DNA from: Sipunculus nudus
Lineage: Eukaryota > Annelida > Sipuncula > Golfingiida > Sipunculidae
Assembly (NCBI GenBank): GCA_026874595.1
Contig: CM049306.1
Span: 59,342,019-59,406,018 of the forward strand
Direction of reading: 5' to 3'
Length of the DNA stretch: 64,000 bases
The translations under genes were made by a program, and so were the position numbers. Shown one piece after another: positions 12,262 through 23,857 of this stretch; within the stretch, counting starts at the first letter, position 1; every line of letters starts with the position of its first letter. Under the pieces are notes generated by a model. It worked only from the letters and a program-made list of their open reading frames with translations, had not been told where the DNA came from and did not search any database.

Positions 12262-13520
12262 ATGATTTTGCACATGAGTCTTCGGGATGCTGCGCCCGAT
12301 GCCAGTGACTTAAAATCTCTTAATCCTCTATAGATCCATTGTTAGACTGGCCCAGTCAATGAAATGGCTCCGACAGAGATATCAAACACTATATGTAACC
12401 GTCAGCCTCATTGAGTCAGTGTGTCACCGTTTATCAGACCATTACTTATCGCAGCAGGCCGGTTTTCCATTAAAGCCAATCAGCGTGGGATATTCAGGTC
12501 CACACGCGACGAACGCAGTCAAACTGTAATTCATGTACCGGCTGACTGAAACGGTCACGACGTTCAGCGTGTTGGCAACGTAACAGTGGCAAGACTTTCA
12601 TGTGTAACTTGAACACTAACAAATACACAGTACAAAATCGATGCGACATTGTCTACAATGCACTTAAATTTGGCCCATGTACCGTATGTTCGAACAGCAG
12701 AGATATATCATAGGACACGAAGGTCCATGTATTGACTTTCTGAAAACATGCATGATTTCAGTGCAAATGTTGCCAAGCGGGTTGAGCTGTCTGTTGCCTA
12801 CGGGACGCTGTTAGCCTCCTCATAGCAACGATGCCATTCACGGGCGGCCTGATATGCAAATGCGAGGGAATCGTCAGGAGCCTTCTGACGCCCTAATATG
12901 CAATTATCAGGGAAGCATTTTAGCAGTAAACATCAATACACTAAAGCCACGGCAGGGCTAATCCATTGTTTTTCCATCTGTAAATTTTACCTAAATTCGT
13001 TTAGAAGTTTCGGAGGACTCTGTGGACAAAAAAAAAATAGAAAAAGATTGCCTTTTCACCACCTATACAAACTCTAGCATTACCAATCAATTCATTTGAC
13101 CATTGAGGAAGGACGGACATGCAAGAGGCAAACGTATCGGTTCTTGAACGGCCACTGCAGTGTAGTTTTCGGCATGAGTGCCGTCTTGACTAAGACGTAT
13201 GACAGACTTCTGTCCAAATTGAAAGCCTTCTCGTTATCTTTAAAATTTGATTCAAATACTGAACATGTCACCCTCCTTTGGGACATGTGCCACCAATAGA
13301 CCTTTACTAGCGCCACATTTCTACGACGACACACCCTTAAAGAATGTTCATATTTTCTGGTGTTTCATATAATTAGTGGTGTGTCAATTAATCGACTACA
13401 TCAATGTTTGGTCGTTTTCTTCATAATCGATTAAATACATTTAATTTTTGCATAATCTATCACAAACAATTACGTTTGCACCCCCAAAGAAGTTATATTA
13501 ACCCTTTGAGATAATCTTAC
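12262..13520 (+). repeat. Direct duplication, copy 2, split by an insertion
   Basis: Same sequence family as 2,490-3,240, interrupted at 12,343-12,960 by the 618-bp insertion. Similarity resumes directly after the duplicated target site. Confidence 0.85.
12343..12960. mobile_element. 618-bp non-coding insertion with 9-bp target duplication (MITE-like)
   Basis: ATCCATTGT occurs at 12,334-12,342 and again at 12,961-12,969. The related sequence at 2,585-2,605 has the site once and uninterrupted (CCCATTGTTTTCC). The inserted segment has weakly matching ends (TAGACTGGCC and, inverted, TAGCCCTGCC, 7 of 10). It has no open frame of note. An 8-9-bp duplication suggests a hAT- or Mutator-type non-autonomous element; the family is not determined. 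Confidence 0.75.
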
Positions 13521-13666
13521 TCTGTCAGAGAGAAGACAAAAACTAGCAAACAGCATTTAAATTAAACCTTGTACAATGAATAAGTTGCAACAGCAACGGC
13601 CATTACCTTAACCTTTCGCGTAATGTACATTAGACTGAATTTCCTCGGGCAATAGTCTATACAATT

Positions 13667-13684
13667 TATATATATATATATATT

Positions 13685-13718
<34 letters not shown>

Positions 13719-13719
13719 A
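13667..13719. repeat. Imperfect (TA)n microsatellite
   Basis: TA tract with a central interruption. Confidence 0.95.
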
Positions 13720-13729
13720 TTGTTTTGTC

Positions 13730-13800
13730 ATATAATTACATGCCATCAAGTGCGTTTATGGTTTTCCTGTTAAAAAGTATTTGCTAGCTGACATGATAAA
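13730..13800 (+). repeat. Dispersed repeat family 2, 5' fragment
   Basis: Contains TTACATGCCATCAAGTGC and TTTATGGTTTTCCTGTTA after an AT microsatellite, like the start of copies 1 and 3; the rest is missing. Confidence 0.6.
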
Positions 13801-15110
13801 CAAAAGTATAACCACATATAATTATTATTGAGATAAGGGTATTGGTATTATTATTTTTTCACACAAAAATGTTCAAACGTGCTTTGGAATGTACATTTCT
13901 CATATAATAATTAGTAAAAACCATATGCAGGTGATTTTCAAAGTACAAGTTAAACATTGTTTATCTTTATGCAGTTTAAACTGACTGAACGTTAAAATAC
14001 TAAGAGTTTAAAAAAAACTTTCGACAAAACATGAGGGAATATCAAAGTAAGACTTAAGAAGTTAAAAACGTAAAAATATATTTGAATTCGCTTCTGTACA
14101 CTAGGATATACTTTTATATACACTGAAAAGTAGGCGGATAACTGCATTCTTGGTATCTTTGTACACACACATAGTACTTCAATACAGAGCTAGCGTCATA
14201 TCGACCCTCTGGCATTACGACAAGATTACTGGCGCCGAAGTATCATTACATATAAGTCTGAGGAACGCATTATAAGGCCTTATGAAGATGCATATATTTA
14301 TCACCGCATTAACACAAGCATGGCTCGCACGGGTTACAGGACACAGGCAGCTTGCAGGCGATACAGGAAATGACCTGTGTCAATGGAGACGGTGTTTCAG
14401 TTTAGGTTGTGAGCTCACATGTATATTAATGTGTGTGTTCTTCATTCTTAGCATAATATTGAGATTATGAGCCTTTTACCAAAATATGAATGCAACCTAT
14501 GGAAGACCACTGCGATACATTCCTCGAAATTACTTGAATCACGACTCGAGTTTGCGACTGAGTCGGGTTGTCACGGCTAATGCAGAGACAGATATGTTGA
14601 TACAACACAGTACATAAAATACAGATATTATATTTTTTTCTCAACGGACCCAGAATCTTAATTCTATTGACAAAATATTACTTGCAACGTGCGCGGACTA
14701 AAAATTAAGCAGGTACACCATCCAACAATGATAAAAATTTCGAAATGTGTCTTTTGACCATACAATTCACTTGACGGGTTTAATTTTGCATTTTCTCTTA
14801 AGTTTATGATGACAGATTTACTATAAAATAAATATATAACAAAGCAAGGGTAAAAATGATAGTAAAGACAAAAATGACATCAGGCATTCTTTATTTCACA
14901 TCTTTCGCCACTATAATATGAGTGGCCAATTGTATGAGGAGAATTATATTATTTCATTGACATTCATCTGAAAGATTGTGAACTTTCTCTAGTTCTCTAT
15001 ATATAAGTTGATATTGCAGTCTGATGGGTCCAAAATTTATATTGTAGTCTTATAATGAAGGTTTTGCACAGCTAGATTTTAGCTTCTGCCATGACAGATT
15101 ATACTTTTTT
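13801..15110. other. Non-coding sequence 3' of the TLR gene
   Basis: AT-rich spacer with no recognisable coding sequence. Confidence 0.6.
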
Positions 15111-15116
15111 TTTATT
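15111..15116 (-). terminator. Candidate polyadenylation signal of the TLR gene
   Basis: An AATAAA hexamer on the minus strand about 240 nt downstream of the TLR stop codon. This spacing suits a short 3' UTR. AATAAA is frequent by chance in AT-rich sequence, so confidence is moderate. Confidence 0.4.
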
Positions 15117-15355
15117 GTCATATAACATTATACATGTATAATATAATATTAAAATTTACTTTACATAAAACTATTATACTATTAAACGAAATTTCTTCTT
15201 ATATATATACAAGAGTCAAACCTTTAATTGAATAGGTGTGTTATAGACACAACGTTCGACTGGGTAGTTCATCGCTCATACAAAGATGTAAATTCCACCT
15301 TTAAAAATCTATGCATGTCTTCATATATTTCTTCATTATATACACACCAGGTGAG

Positions 15356-17725
15356 TCAAAGATTCTGGGCTATATTTGCATTTCCGGTGCTCTGGATAAG
15401 TGCATTTCGCAAACGTGACCAAAATTCGGGGATATTTTCAATCAAATCCTGGCCGGGCCACACTATATAAGTGTGGCGTCTCAGGATGGCCACCAGGGTG
15501 CGTGGCATGTCAGCTATCGGGATTTCCTCAAGTAAAACAACAATTAGTTTGTCAACCCCTCTTTCCATCATGTGGATTCGAGCCATATGCATTTCAAATT
15601 TACACCAACCGCTGAGAATAAAATATCGTGATAACACAATAATAGTTTTCCGACTTGCCGATATACTGCGAAGAATGTTTTCTTCGATGGGCCGGCCGAT
15701 TTCAAAGTCTCGGTGGTGAAAGCATAATCGGAGCGGCGTCTCCCTTTCTTCTAGATTTGGAATCAGTTGGTTCATGACCCAAGACAGATCGCTCTCGTTG
15801 TACGCTACGAAGGCGTCGTACTCAAAAGCGCCATCTTCTTCGCATAATTCAGCGTAAAGCTCACGTCGGATTTTCAGTCGGATGCAGAAATATTTAATGT
15901 CCCATCTGTGACGATACGCAATCACAGATACCGTCAAACAGACAACAATGATAACAAGTGTACTCGCGATAACGTACAACCATTGTAAGCTGATGCATTG
16001 CTTTTCAAGTTGGGGCAAAATAGTTGTACGTAAATGAGAGAAAAATACCTGTTTTCCTTGAAATTTACAAGTCGTTTTCTCAATATTTGGTAAATTGCGT
16101 CGAAATGTAAACAGCCATCTGAGAAAATACAAGGAACGGCATGAACATTCCAACGGGTTGCCGCTCAAGTCAAAACGAAATACCTTTCCTCCCCTCTTGA
16201 TCCTTTTAATTGAATTGGTCAGTTGTGACACAACATTTGTGTCCAGGTACAGAATTCTGTTGTTTGAGAGATCCAACGTCACAAGATTTTTCAGTGTGTT
16301 AATCCCAGTAGGAATTTCAAGCAAATAGTTGTTTCTCAGAATCAAACTTTCCAATTTTTGTGTAACGGTACCGTTAAAAACATCAGGCGATACATGAAAT
16401 ATATTGTTGGATGTGAGATCCAGATATTTTAAATTTTGAAAATATGGTAAAGGACCACCACTTTGCGATATCAACTCACCAAGATTGTTGTTTGTCAAAT
16501 TGATGGAAACAGTTGCTGACGCTAAGTTTTTACCAAAGGCATGATGGGACACATTTCTGATCCTGTTGTTGGTTAAGTCAAAGTGAAAGTCAGTGGCAGG
16601 GTTGCACATTTCTATCATACCCATAAAGCTCAAAAGTCTATTGTTGGATATGTTTATAAATACATTTTGTGGGTGGTTTGTGTTGTTTAGATATAATCGG
16701 CCACTTGCCTTGATTGTACCAAAATTTACTACATTACTGGCCTCTAAAAAAGTCAGGTTTGCGGGCCATGGGATTGGAATGTACCATCTATTACTTGTTC
16801 TATCTTCTTGCGTAGTTTTCCCAGACTGTACAATATTATTCCACATTTGATGCTTTGATTCGCAGAACTCCTTTTCAGATATAAGCTTCGGTACTGATGG
16901 CCATGGAAACATTGTGTCGTTGGCGTAAAGAGAACTTTCGTTCCGTTTCGTCATTAAATCTGGCGTTTGTTCGCTTATATCTAGATATCTGAGATGCTCA
17001 AGGCCCAAAATAAAAGTGAAAAGAGTCAGATGGTTTTGTTTGAGGTATAAGTTTTCAATCTTTGGTGCATGTTCACGGAGGAACTGTGGGATGTATGAAA
17101 TCCTGTTTCTGCTGAGATCGAGTGTTATCAGTGATGGCGACTTGATAGATTTTAAAAGGGCAACCGTTATGTCATTTCTTGAAAACACTCTGTTCCATGA
17201 CACATTTGCCAAGATCAGTTCATTTAACCGTTGCTTGGGTAATGACTGCATCAGTGTTGTTGCTGCAATATACATATTATTGCCAAGCTGGTAGTTAAAT
17301 GATATGTTTAATGTTTCTAAGTTTACGAGTGGTGACATGACACCCGACATATTCAAAGGCGCAGGCTCTGTCCCAAGGTTATTGTGACTAAGATCCAGAT
17401 AACGTAACTGAGCGAGTCCTTCGAATGTTCCTTTTTCCAAGGTCTGAATTCCAGAACTGTGCAAGATCAGTTTACGCAACCTAACACACTTGATGAAACT
17501 CCCGCTCATAGTTCGTTTTATACTATTTTCAGAGAGTATAAACTCCGTAACGTTTTCTTGACAAAGTTTTTGTGGTATATCCTGAAGTCCTTTGTTCCTG
17601 CAGTCCACGATGGTGGCGCCACTGTCGATTGTACAGACACACGGGGAACAAATAAAGCAATCAGCACCAGTACATACAATTAAAATTGATACAACAAGGA
17701 CTATGCTAGCTGTGATATATTTCAT
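15356..17725 (-). CDS. Toll-like receptor, intact single coding exon, 789 aa
   Basis: Cell-surface or endosomal pattern-recognition receptor that would signal through TIR adaptors such as MyD88 (family knowledge; ligand unknown). Visible order: hydrophobic signal peptide (residues 1-21); a cysteine-rich N-terminal cap (C23, C26, C29, C31, C42); leucine-rich repeats from about 60 to 520 with LxxLxLxxN cores; one C-terminal LRR cap (C527, C529, C553, C577); one transmembrane helix (about 580-604); a TIR domain (about 634-778). TIR box 1 is YDAFVAY (636-642), box 2 is LCFHHRDFEIG (667-677) and box 3 contains FW (768-769). A single LRRCT cap next to the membrane is the single-cysteine-cluster architecture. 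The BB loop reads RDFEIG rather than RDxxPG; loss of that proline also occurs in Drosophila Toll, so it need not disable signalling. The start fits the signal peptide and lies 23 nt inside a putative 3' splice site. No internal stop or frameshift is seen. Confidence 0.96.
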   Translation of the reverse strand: MKYITASIVLVVSILIVCTGADCFICSPCVCTIDSGATIVDCRNKGLQDIPQKLCQENVTEFILSENSIKRTMSGSFIKCVRLRKLILHSSGIQTLEKGTFEGLAQLRYLDLSHNNLGTEPAPLNMSGVMSPLVNLETLNISFNYQLGNNMYIAATTLMQSLPKQRLNELILANVSWNRVFSRNDITVALLKSIKSPSLITLDLSRNRISYIPQFLREHAPKIENLYLKQNHLTLFTFILGLEHLRYLDISEQTPDLMTKRNESSLYANDTMFPWPSVPKLISEKEFCESKHQMWNNIVQSGKTTQEDRTSNRWYIPIPWPANLTFLEASNVVNFGTIKASGRLYLNNTNHPQNVFINISNNRLLSFMGMIEMCNPATDFHFDLTNNRIRNVSHHAFGKNLASATVSINLTNNNLGELISQSGGPLPYFQNLKYLDLTSNNIFHVSPDVFNGTVTQKLESLILRNNYLLEIPTGINTLKNLVTLDLSNNRILYLDTNVVSQLTNSIKRIKRGGKVFRFDLSGNPLECSCRSLYFLRWLFTFRRNLPNIEKTTCKFQGKQVFFSHLRTTILPQLEKQCISLQWLYVIASTLVIIVVCLTVSVIAYRHRWDIKYFCIRLKIRRELYAELCEEDGAFEYDAFVAYNESDLSWVMNQLIPNLEERETPLRLCFHHRDFEIGRPIEENILRSISASRKTIIVLSRYFILSGWCKFEMHMARIHMMERGVDKLIVVLLEEIPIADMPRTLVAILRRHTYIVWPGQDLIENIPEFWSRLRNALIQSTGNANIAQNL

Positions 17726-17748
17726 ATTGACTCCTCGTTCAGGTGGTC

Positions 17749-17764
17749 CTATAAATAAGACAAT
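17749..17764 (-). promoter_or_regulatory. Putative 3' splice site upstream of the TLR start codon
   Basis: On the minus strand a pyrimidine-rich tract ending in TTATTTATAG lies 23 nt upstream of the ATG. The paralogous pseudogene has the matching TTATTTTAG at 7,993-8,001, also exactly 23 nt before its ATG. Conservation in position suggests the coding exon is preceded by an intron and a non-coding 5' exon, which I could not locate. Inference only; no transcript evidence. Confidence 0.55.
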
Positions 17765-19694
17765 GCGGAAACAAGCCTGCAGTTTGGAGCTCCTGTGCCT
17801 TATGCAGGGTCCAGAACAGTAGGAAAGTCATGTATATGCCGGTACTTTATATTTAGGTAGAATAAATGAGATCTAATTATGATGAAATAACCATATTCCA
17901 TGAGACCATTCTTCTTCGAAAATATAAGTAGATTTATCTACAATTCTCCTAGAAAGAGAAAAAAATATATTGATGTTTTTTCGCTCCAGCATATTACCAG
18001 AATCCTTATCAAATTTGATGTGCTGTACGTAAGACAAATAAATATATTAATCAGGGCCAAATGATATATGTCACGGCTCATTGTTACATCACAGGTCAGC
18101 TCTAAACAAAAGGTGGTTCCAGTCAGGGTGCATATGTGCATGCAGCAGTGGGAGATTTTCACCCCATTACGGAAATTATACACTTAAGTTTTCAATGAAT
18201 ACTAGTGAATGTAGACTTTCCCAATCGGTACAATGGCTAAGACTTTATTATTCCTATCGCTGGTATTGCTTTGGTGGTTCGGAACGCTTAGAACAGGCAT
18301 TGCCACCTGGCGGCATATCATACAACTAGTTTACAACACTTGGCTCGTGTCGATGTAGTGATATGGAGCTGGCAATGAGATACGCCTATCGGTGCATGAA
18401 ATCACGTTTTATTTTACAAATTTAAGTAGCAAACGTAAATACTAAAGCCCTGGGCTTTCCCTGGGCCATTACAAAAATGCCGTATCTCACTATGTCAAAA
18501 GGAATATAAGATTGTAATTGCTTATATACCTATAATTATCGTCTATTTGACCCGTTTCTGTTCAAACCATCCACAGAATAGATGACAACGAATGAAAAAG
18601 CATTATTTCTTAGGCTGATGTAAAGTAACATTTGAACCTATAGCCTGAAATATTTATGCTTTTCCATCCAAATAAGCTGTATATTTTTGATTCAACATAA
18701 AAATGGCGTGTTATTTGGCACATAAATAAATGAATTAATAAAACTATGGATAATCTATATTCGGGCTGTTCATAGTAATCAGTAGTGTAAAATATAAACA
18801 TGGAGCGCACGCCACCTGGCGGCCGTACCGGGCGTCTCCACAAATCAAGGTTTTTTTAAAGGTTCAAACCTTTTGTGTTATTATTCCTTGTTTGGGAGTT
18901 GTATCGGATGCACCAAATCGGACCTCCGCAAATGCATTCTTGTTATGGTATATAGATAAACGTGGACTGTGTTTACCTACACACAGGACCTAAACAACAA
19001 CGAAAACAGGAGAATTACAGATACTAATTAAGTGCCTGAGTGGTTTTACTGGGAAACGTTGTATTCAGCCACAATGAACTGAAAGCGTGCGATAATACAC
19101 ATAAGATTGTAATTCCTTATAATATACCTTATATACCTTTTAGGAGCATCTGTTTGACCCGTTTATGTCCAAATCATAAACAGAATATATAAAATAAGAA
19201 TCGGTCAAGTAGTTTTAGTAATCTTTTTATTTAAGGCCAAAAAAATAAAAGATATGGTTCTCAGGCACCGCCCGCGTCAATTTTAAACCCCCGCATCAAA
19301 ATTTTTTATTTTGATTTTCAATAGAAACTTACCAATTTTGATCTCTAACCGTTCAGAAACTTCTTTCAAGAAGATAAAATCATATCATTTTGAAGAAAAG
19401 TTCCTTTGATATGTAGTGGTTTTACTTGTTCAGCAAAATAAATCTGTTATGATCATGCTTTTCCCTTATCATCTGAGACATTTTTATCGAAACATACAAA
19501 CAAATTAAAAATTAAAAACTCCGCCCGCTAGCATTAATTTCTGAAAAAAGTGCCTGAAAACTAAACCTTATTTTTTTGCCTAAAGAAACTATAGCCAAAA
19601 AAAACTAGCAAAGATAAAAACATAAACCATATATCACCTTGAGGCAGGTCATCATAAACAACATACCTGATTTTTTGGGTTCCAAATAATATTC

Positions 19695-19820
19695 TGGTCA
19701 CACCATAGCTGCAGGCGCAAACTAGATAAAGGGGAAAGCGAAATCTAACGATGTTTTATAAAGAGCTGCTCCAACCTGAAAATAAAACTGAAACAAACAG
19801 TAAACGTGTAAAAAAGGGCG
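19695..19820 (-). repeat. Upstream segment shared with the TLR pseudogene locus
   Basis: Reverse-complement partner of 7,415-7,535. The interval 17,826-19,690 between it and the intact TLR is longer than in the pseudogene copy and carries other repeats. Confidence 0.78.
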
Positions 19821-20460
19821 GATCCAGGAAAAATTTGGAAATAGAGAAATTTTGCAGGATTCTATTATGCTTCAATTAAAACATTTATTAAAGGGGCCCA
19901 ATTAACTATATTAACTATAACCTTTCGAAACTTTGCCCTGAAACCGTTGGCTTACTCCTGTACACGAGTGTTAAAAACAGTGGATCGGGCGCGATCACAT
20001 TTGTCAACATAAACACAGCGTGTACCGCCTGGGCCAAAACATATGTCAATCAGGAAATTTCCTGACTGTCTTCACCTAATAAATGTAATACATGTTCCCG
20101 CTGGCTGAAATATTGCATGTTGTCTGCCGCGCATGCGCAAAATCGGACCTCCGTGTCATTGTAAACAGGCACATGTGGACTATGTTTACAAACACGCAAA
20201 ACCATAACAAGGTGTTAAATTGCTCAAAGGGAGGTACTGAGACCGTGTGCAGGGACAGTTTTGCCTGGAAACTTTTGTACGAAGCAAACGTGAGATGACA
20301 GTGTGAAAGAATAGGTATAATATTGCTCCTGATTTTGTCCCTATAAAGCACTAGCTTCTTTGTGGACTAGGCTTTACCACTATAGATATAAGATGTGTAG
20401 AAAATATTGAAAAAATGTCATACTTACCTCGGATATGGTATAATTTTATTATTATTATTA

Positions 20461-20471
20461 TATATATATAA

Positions 20472-20514
<43 letters not shown>
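20461..20514. repeat. (AT)n microsatellite
   Basis: AT tract about 500 bp before the retrotransposon array. Confidence 0.96.
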
Positions 20515-20518
<4 letters not shown>

Positions 20519-21028
20519 GCCAAGTTTATCCTCGTGCGATTCAAGTCAGTGTATCTGGTATGTTTTCCACTATTTCTTGATTTTGTATTATCTTTAAACT
20601 TTAGAGGTTGAATATGCGTGGCCTGACAAAATACATTGTTTTGTTCTTGCACAGTGCACAACAGGTGTGCAGTTGAACAGGTGTGCAGTTGACCTGGCCT
20701 TGAACTTGCCTTGCCAGAATACTTACTTGGGGCCTCCCTATACACATACGAGGCTAAAAACCGTCGGATTAGGCCGAGGTGTTAAGAGTGTTTTATGATT
20801 CAGTTGCAAATAGATGATAATACATATACATATTTGAACATATTATTGTTAGTAACACTGTCGGTGTAATTGTACGAAGATAATTAGCATTTTCCAATAA
20901 TATTGAGTGCTTATATATGATATTTCTTTCGATCTGGGAAATCAAAAAGGCCATTTACAAGCCGTATAAAATGTTGTTGACGCAACAAACCACATATGTG
21001 TAGACTCTCTGCCTCAGAGATTCCAGCG

Positions 21029-22031
21029 TGTCACAAATATGTGTGTATATAAGATGATTTTCAGTTTATTGTTTATTTAAGTAACTTTGTCTTTCGCAGC
21101 GATCAAGGATGATAAATAACAAACAAATCCAATGTTCAAACTAACTATTTATGTAAAAATATAACAATAATACATTCTATAATAATGCCAATTCCAGCAT
21201 CATATGAGACACATAGAACAAATGACTATTCCAATAATCAATCATACAATATCAATGAGTTTCTACTTACGATTTGTAAGCGTCCAAATAAAACAATACA
21301 AAGTCCATTCAAACAAATAAAGTCTTTCCTCTTGGTTGAGCTTCTTCCATAAATTCCTTTAATGCATATGTAACAAATATCGTTCAAGTTCACTTTTGCT
21401 TCACTTAATTGTTACTTCCCATAATATCAAAGTAGAGTTTTCGTGTACACCGAATCTTCATGGCTAGCCACGCTGTTATGCATGATCCTTATGTTAAGTC
21501 TATTGACCAGGGCTGATCAAGGATTCGTATAAAAATAGCACAAGGTTCCACTACTTCATCATTCTTCTTGTTATTCCTAGGTATTTGACAAAGTCCGGTA
21601 TTCCATTTTGATGTCTGAGTAACTTGCTGTCACCGGTATTATTTTATTTTTATGCTTGTCTGGAACCAACTTCTCTCTTTAACAATCTGGCTGTACTGAA
21701 GTCACTCATGCCGTCCCAGACACTTCAAGGCTACACCCACTTGTCCATTGTCTGACCTAGCTGTACTTGGACAGACAGCACTGTCCCAGGGCAAGTTTAA
21801 CTCTGTGTCTCCTCTGTACACGAAAACAAAGCTTGCTGGCTGGTATACACATTTGTCACATTGAAGAACCCTATGTATTACATGCTGATCTTGACTCAAG
21901 GTCAGCTATACTAGAAGTACCATGTCTCTTAAAGTAATAACAAATTAATGATTTTTTTATAACACCTTAATATATTAAAAAGATGATCTCTTAAAAGACC
22001 TTAAATATGACAAATAAAGGATTTCTTGACA
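21029..22031 (-). repeat. LTR A (3' LTR of the array)
   Basis: 1,003-bp LTR bounded by TGTCA and TGACA. It follows the internal region through a purine-rich tract (minus strand AAGTTGGGGCGTGT, 22,032-22,045). Its right half (from about 21,566) is the same as in LTR B, while its left half differs from LTR B and C at several shared positions. Confidence 0.93.
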
Positions 22032-22325
22032 ACACGCCCCAACTTAAGAAAATATTTCTACATACTTTCTAATTTATTCCCATTTAAGGTTTTGTTTACA
22101 CTTCCTCTCATTAAACATAAGTGATACATATTTACATGAACATTTTACATGCTATAAACATACTTTTTTACAATATATGATTATATTATCACAAATCAGA
22201 TTACACAAACAATGTCTTGCCTTAAGCAACCTCTAGCATATGACACCCACAATACTTAATGCTTAGTAGTAATGATAATACTTAATGATCCCAATTCATG
22301 TTATTCTAATCTTGCCATTCACAGT

Positions 22326-23857
22326 TTAGGTCTGTCTGCTCAAGTAGTCCGCTCCTACATTCTCAGATCCCTTTATAGCCTGTATCTTAAATCTGTAAGC
22401 CTGCAGAAACAATGCCCTTCGCATAATGCGATTGTTTTCTGCTTTACTCTTCTGTATATAAGCAAGTGGTTGCTGGTCAGTCTGTAGTATGAACTCTCTG
22501 CCATAGAGATAATTTTGAAATTTCTTCACTGCAAAAACCAGAGCCAAACATTCTCTTTCTATGACTGAATAATTTCTTTCTCTAGGTAGCAGCTTTTTGC
22601 TAGCATATGCCACAGGAAATTTCCTATCATCATACTTTTGAAGCAATACCGCTCCAACACCTGTGTCTGACGCGTCAGCCTGGACAATAAATGGCCTTTA
22701 AAAATCTGATAGTTTAAGAATCAGGGGCTTGGGTGAGCAATGACTTTAATGTCTGAAATGAACGTTTGTGTGCTTCTCCCCAACGAACAGTATTTGACTG
22801 GCCCTTCTCAGTCAGATCTGTTAAAGCTACAGCTACCTCGGCGAAGTTTGGAATAAACTTCCTGTAATATCCTGCCTGACCATAAAATGACCTAACCTGA
22901 CGTTTGGTATTGGGTCGCAGAGCATCTCTAATTTCGTCAAGCTTTTCAACCTCCATCTTGATTTGACCATTACCTACTTCATGACCAACAAATTTTATTG
23001 ACCCATTTCCTACAAAACAGTAGGTCTTGCTGTCAAGCCTGCCTCTCTAATATGCTGGTAAAGCTCTCTTAGCATTGTCATATGCTCTCTCCATGTAGGA
23101 GTATGACCTAGAACGTCATCAACAAAACTGTCTACATTGTTGACTCCTTTTAACATCTTACGCATCATACGGTTGAATGTAAAGGCACTGTTCAAGAAGC
23201 CAAAAGGTATTTTACAAAATTGAAAACTTCCTCATGGAGTAGAAAATGCAGTGATATCTCTGCTATTCTTAGCTACTGGAATTTGCCAATACCCCTTGCT
23301 CAAATCTATCTTTGTGAAAACCTGATCCCCATAGAGTTTTGCCATGATATCATCAGCATTGGGCACAGGTTCTACATCAAATTTTGTTATGGCATTGATT
23401 CGCCGGAAGTCTATACAGAATCGATTGGTTTGATCCTTTTTCTTCACCAATGCGACTGTAGAATTATATGAGGAATTGGATGGCTCAATCACACCTATAG
23501 CTAACATATTAGTGACCTCCCTTTCTATGTTCTCACGCACTGAGTATGGGACTGGATATGGCTTTGTCCTTATAGGCTCCTTTGTAGTTGTCACTATTTC
23601 ATGTTCACTCAAGCTAGTCTCACCTGGTCTGTCAGTGTATATGTCTGAGAATTCTCTCGGCAATCCCATAACCTCTGCTCTTTGCTCTGAACTAAGACTC
23701 GGGTTTACATGGACATCTTTATATGTCTCTTTGCTTGATACAGGAGGCAATAAATCTAACAAATTCTCAACTACCCCATCTGAATCATATTCTGGTTCAA
23801 CCACAGCTGACCCTGCCTCAACTACCTCTACCTTGCATGCACCTGCTGTAGCATCAA
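22326..23857 (-). pseudogene. Retrotransposon reverse transcriptase and RNase H, left unit
   Basis: Copies element RNA into cDNA. An acidic linker leads into RT. Palm motif A is FTKIDLSKGYWQIPV (about 23,300), the catalytic DD box is FVDD (about 23,125) instead of the common YVDD, and the connection region follows at 22,956-22,714. RNase H ends the gene: DASDTGVGAVLLQ, then VIERECLALVFAVKKF and TDQQPL, giving the acidic residues of the active site. Breaks: a TGA at 23,232 after STP, a short deletion causing a frameshift near 23,010, another shift near 22,714 and a TAA near 22,700. RNase H is the last domain before the 3' LTR; no integrase follows. Confidence 0.92.

Larger units (their letters stand above)
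17826..21023. other. Spacer between TLR gene and retrotransposon with diffuse repeats
   Basis: Upstream region of the TLR gene. It contains two diverged internal repeat pairs: 18,500-18,600 with 19,105-19,215 (AAGATTGTAATT and TTTGACCCGTTT landmarks), and 18,910-19,000 with 20,135-20,215 (TCGGACCTCCG and TGTTTAC landmarks). No gene recognised. Confidence 0.55.

Noticed and set aside
15228-15719. Plus-strand open frames over the TLR 3' half
   Set aside because: Antisense to the intact TLR coding sequence.
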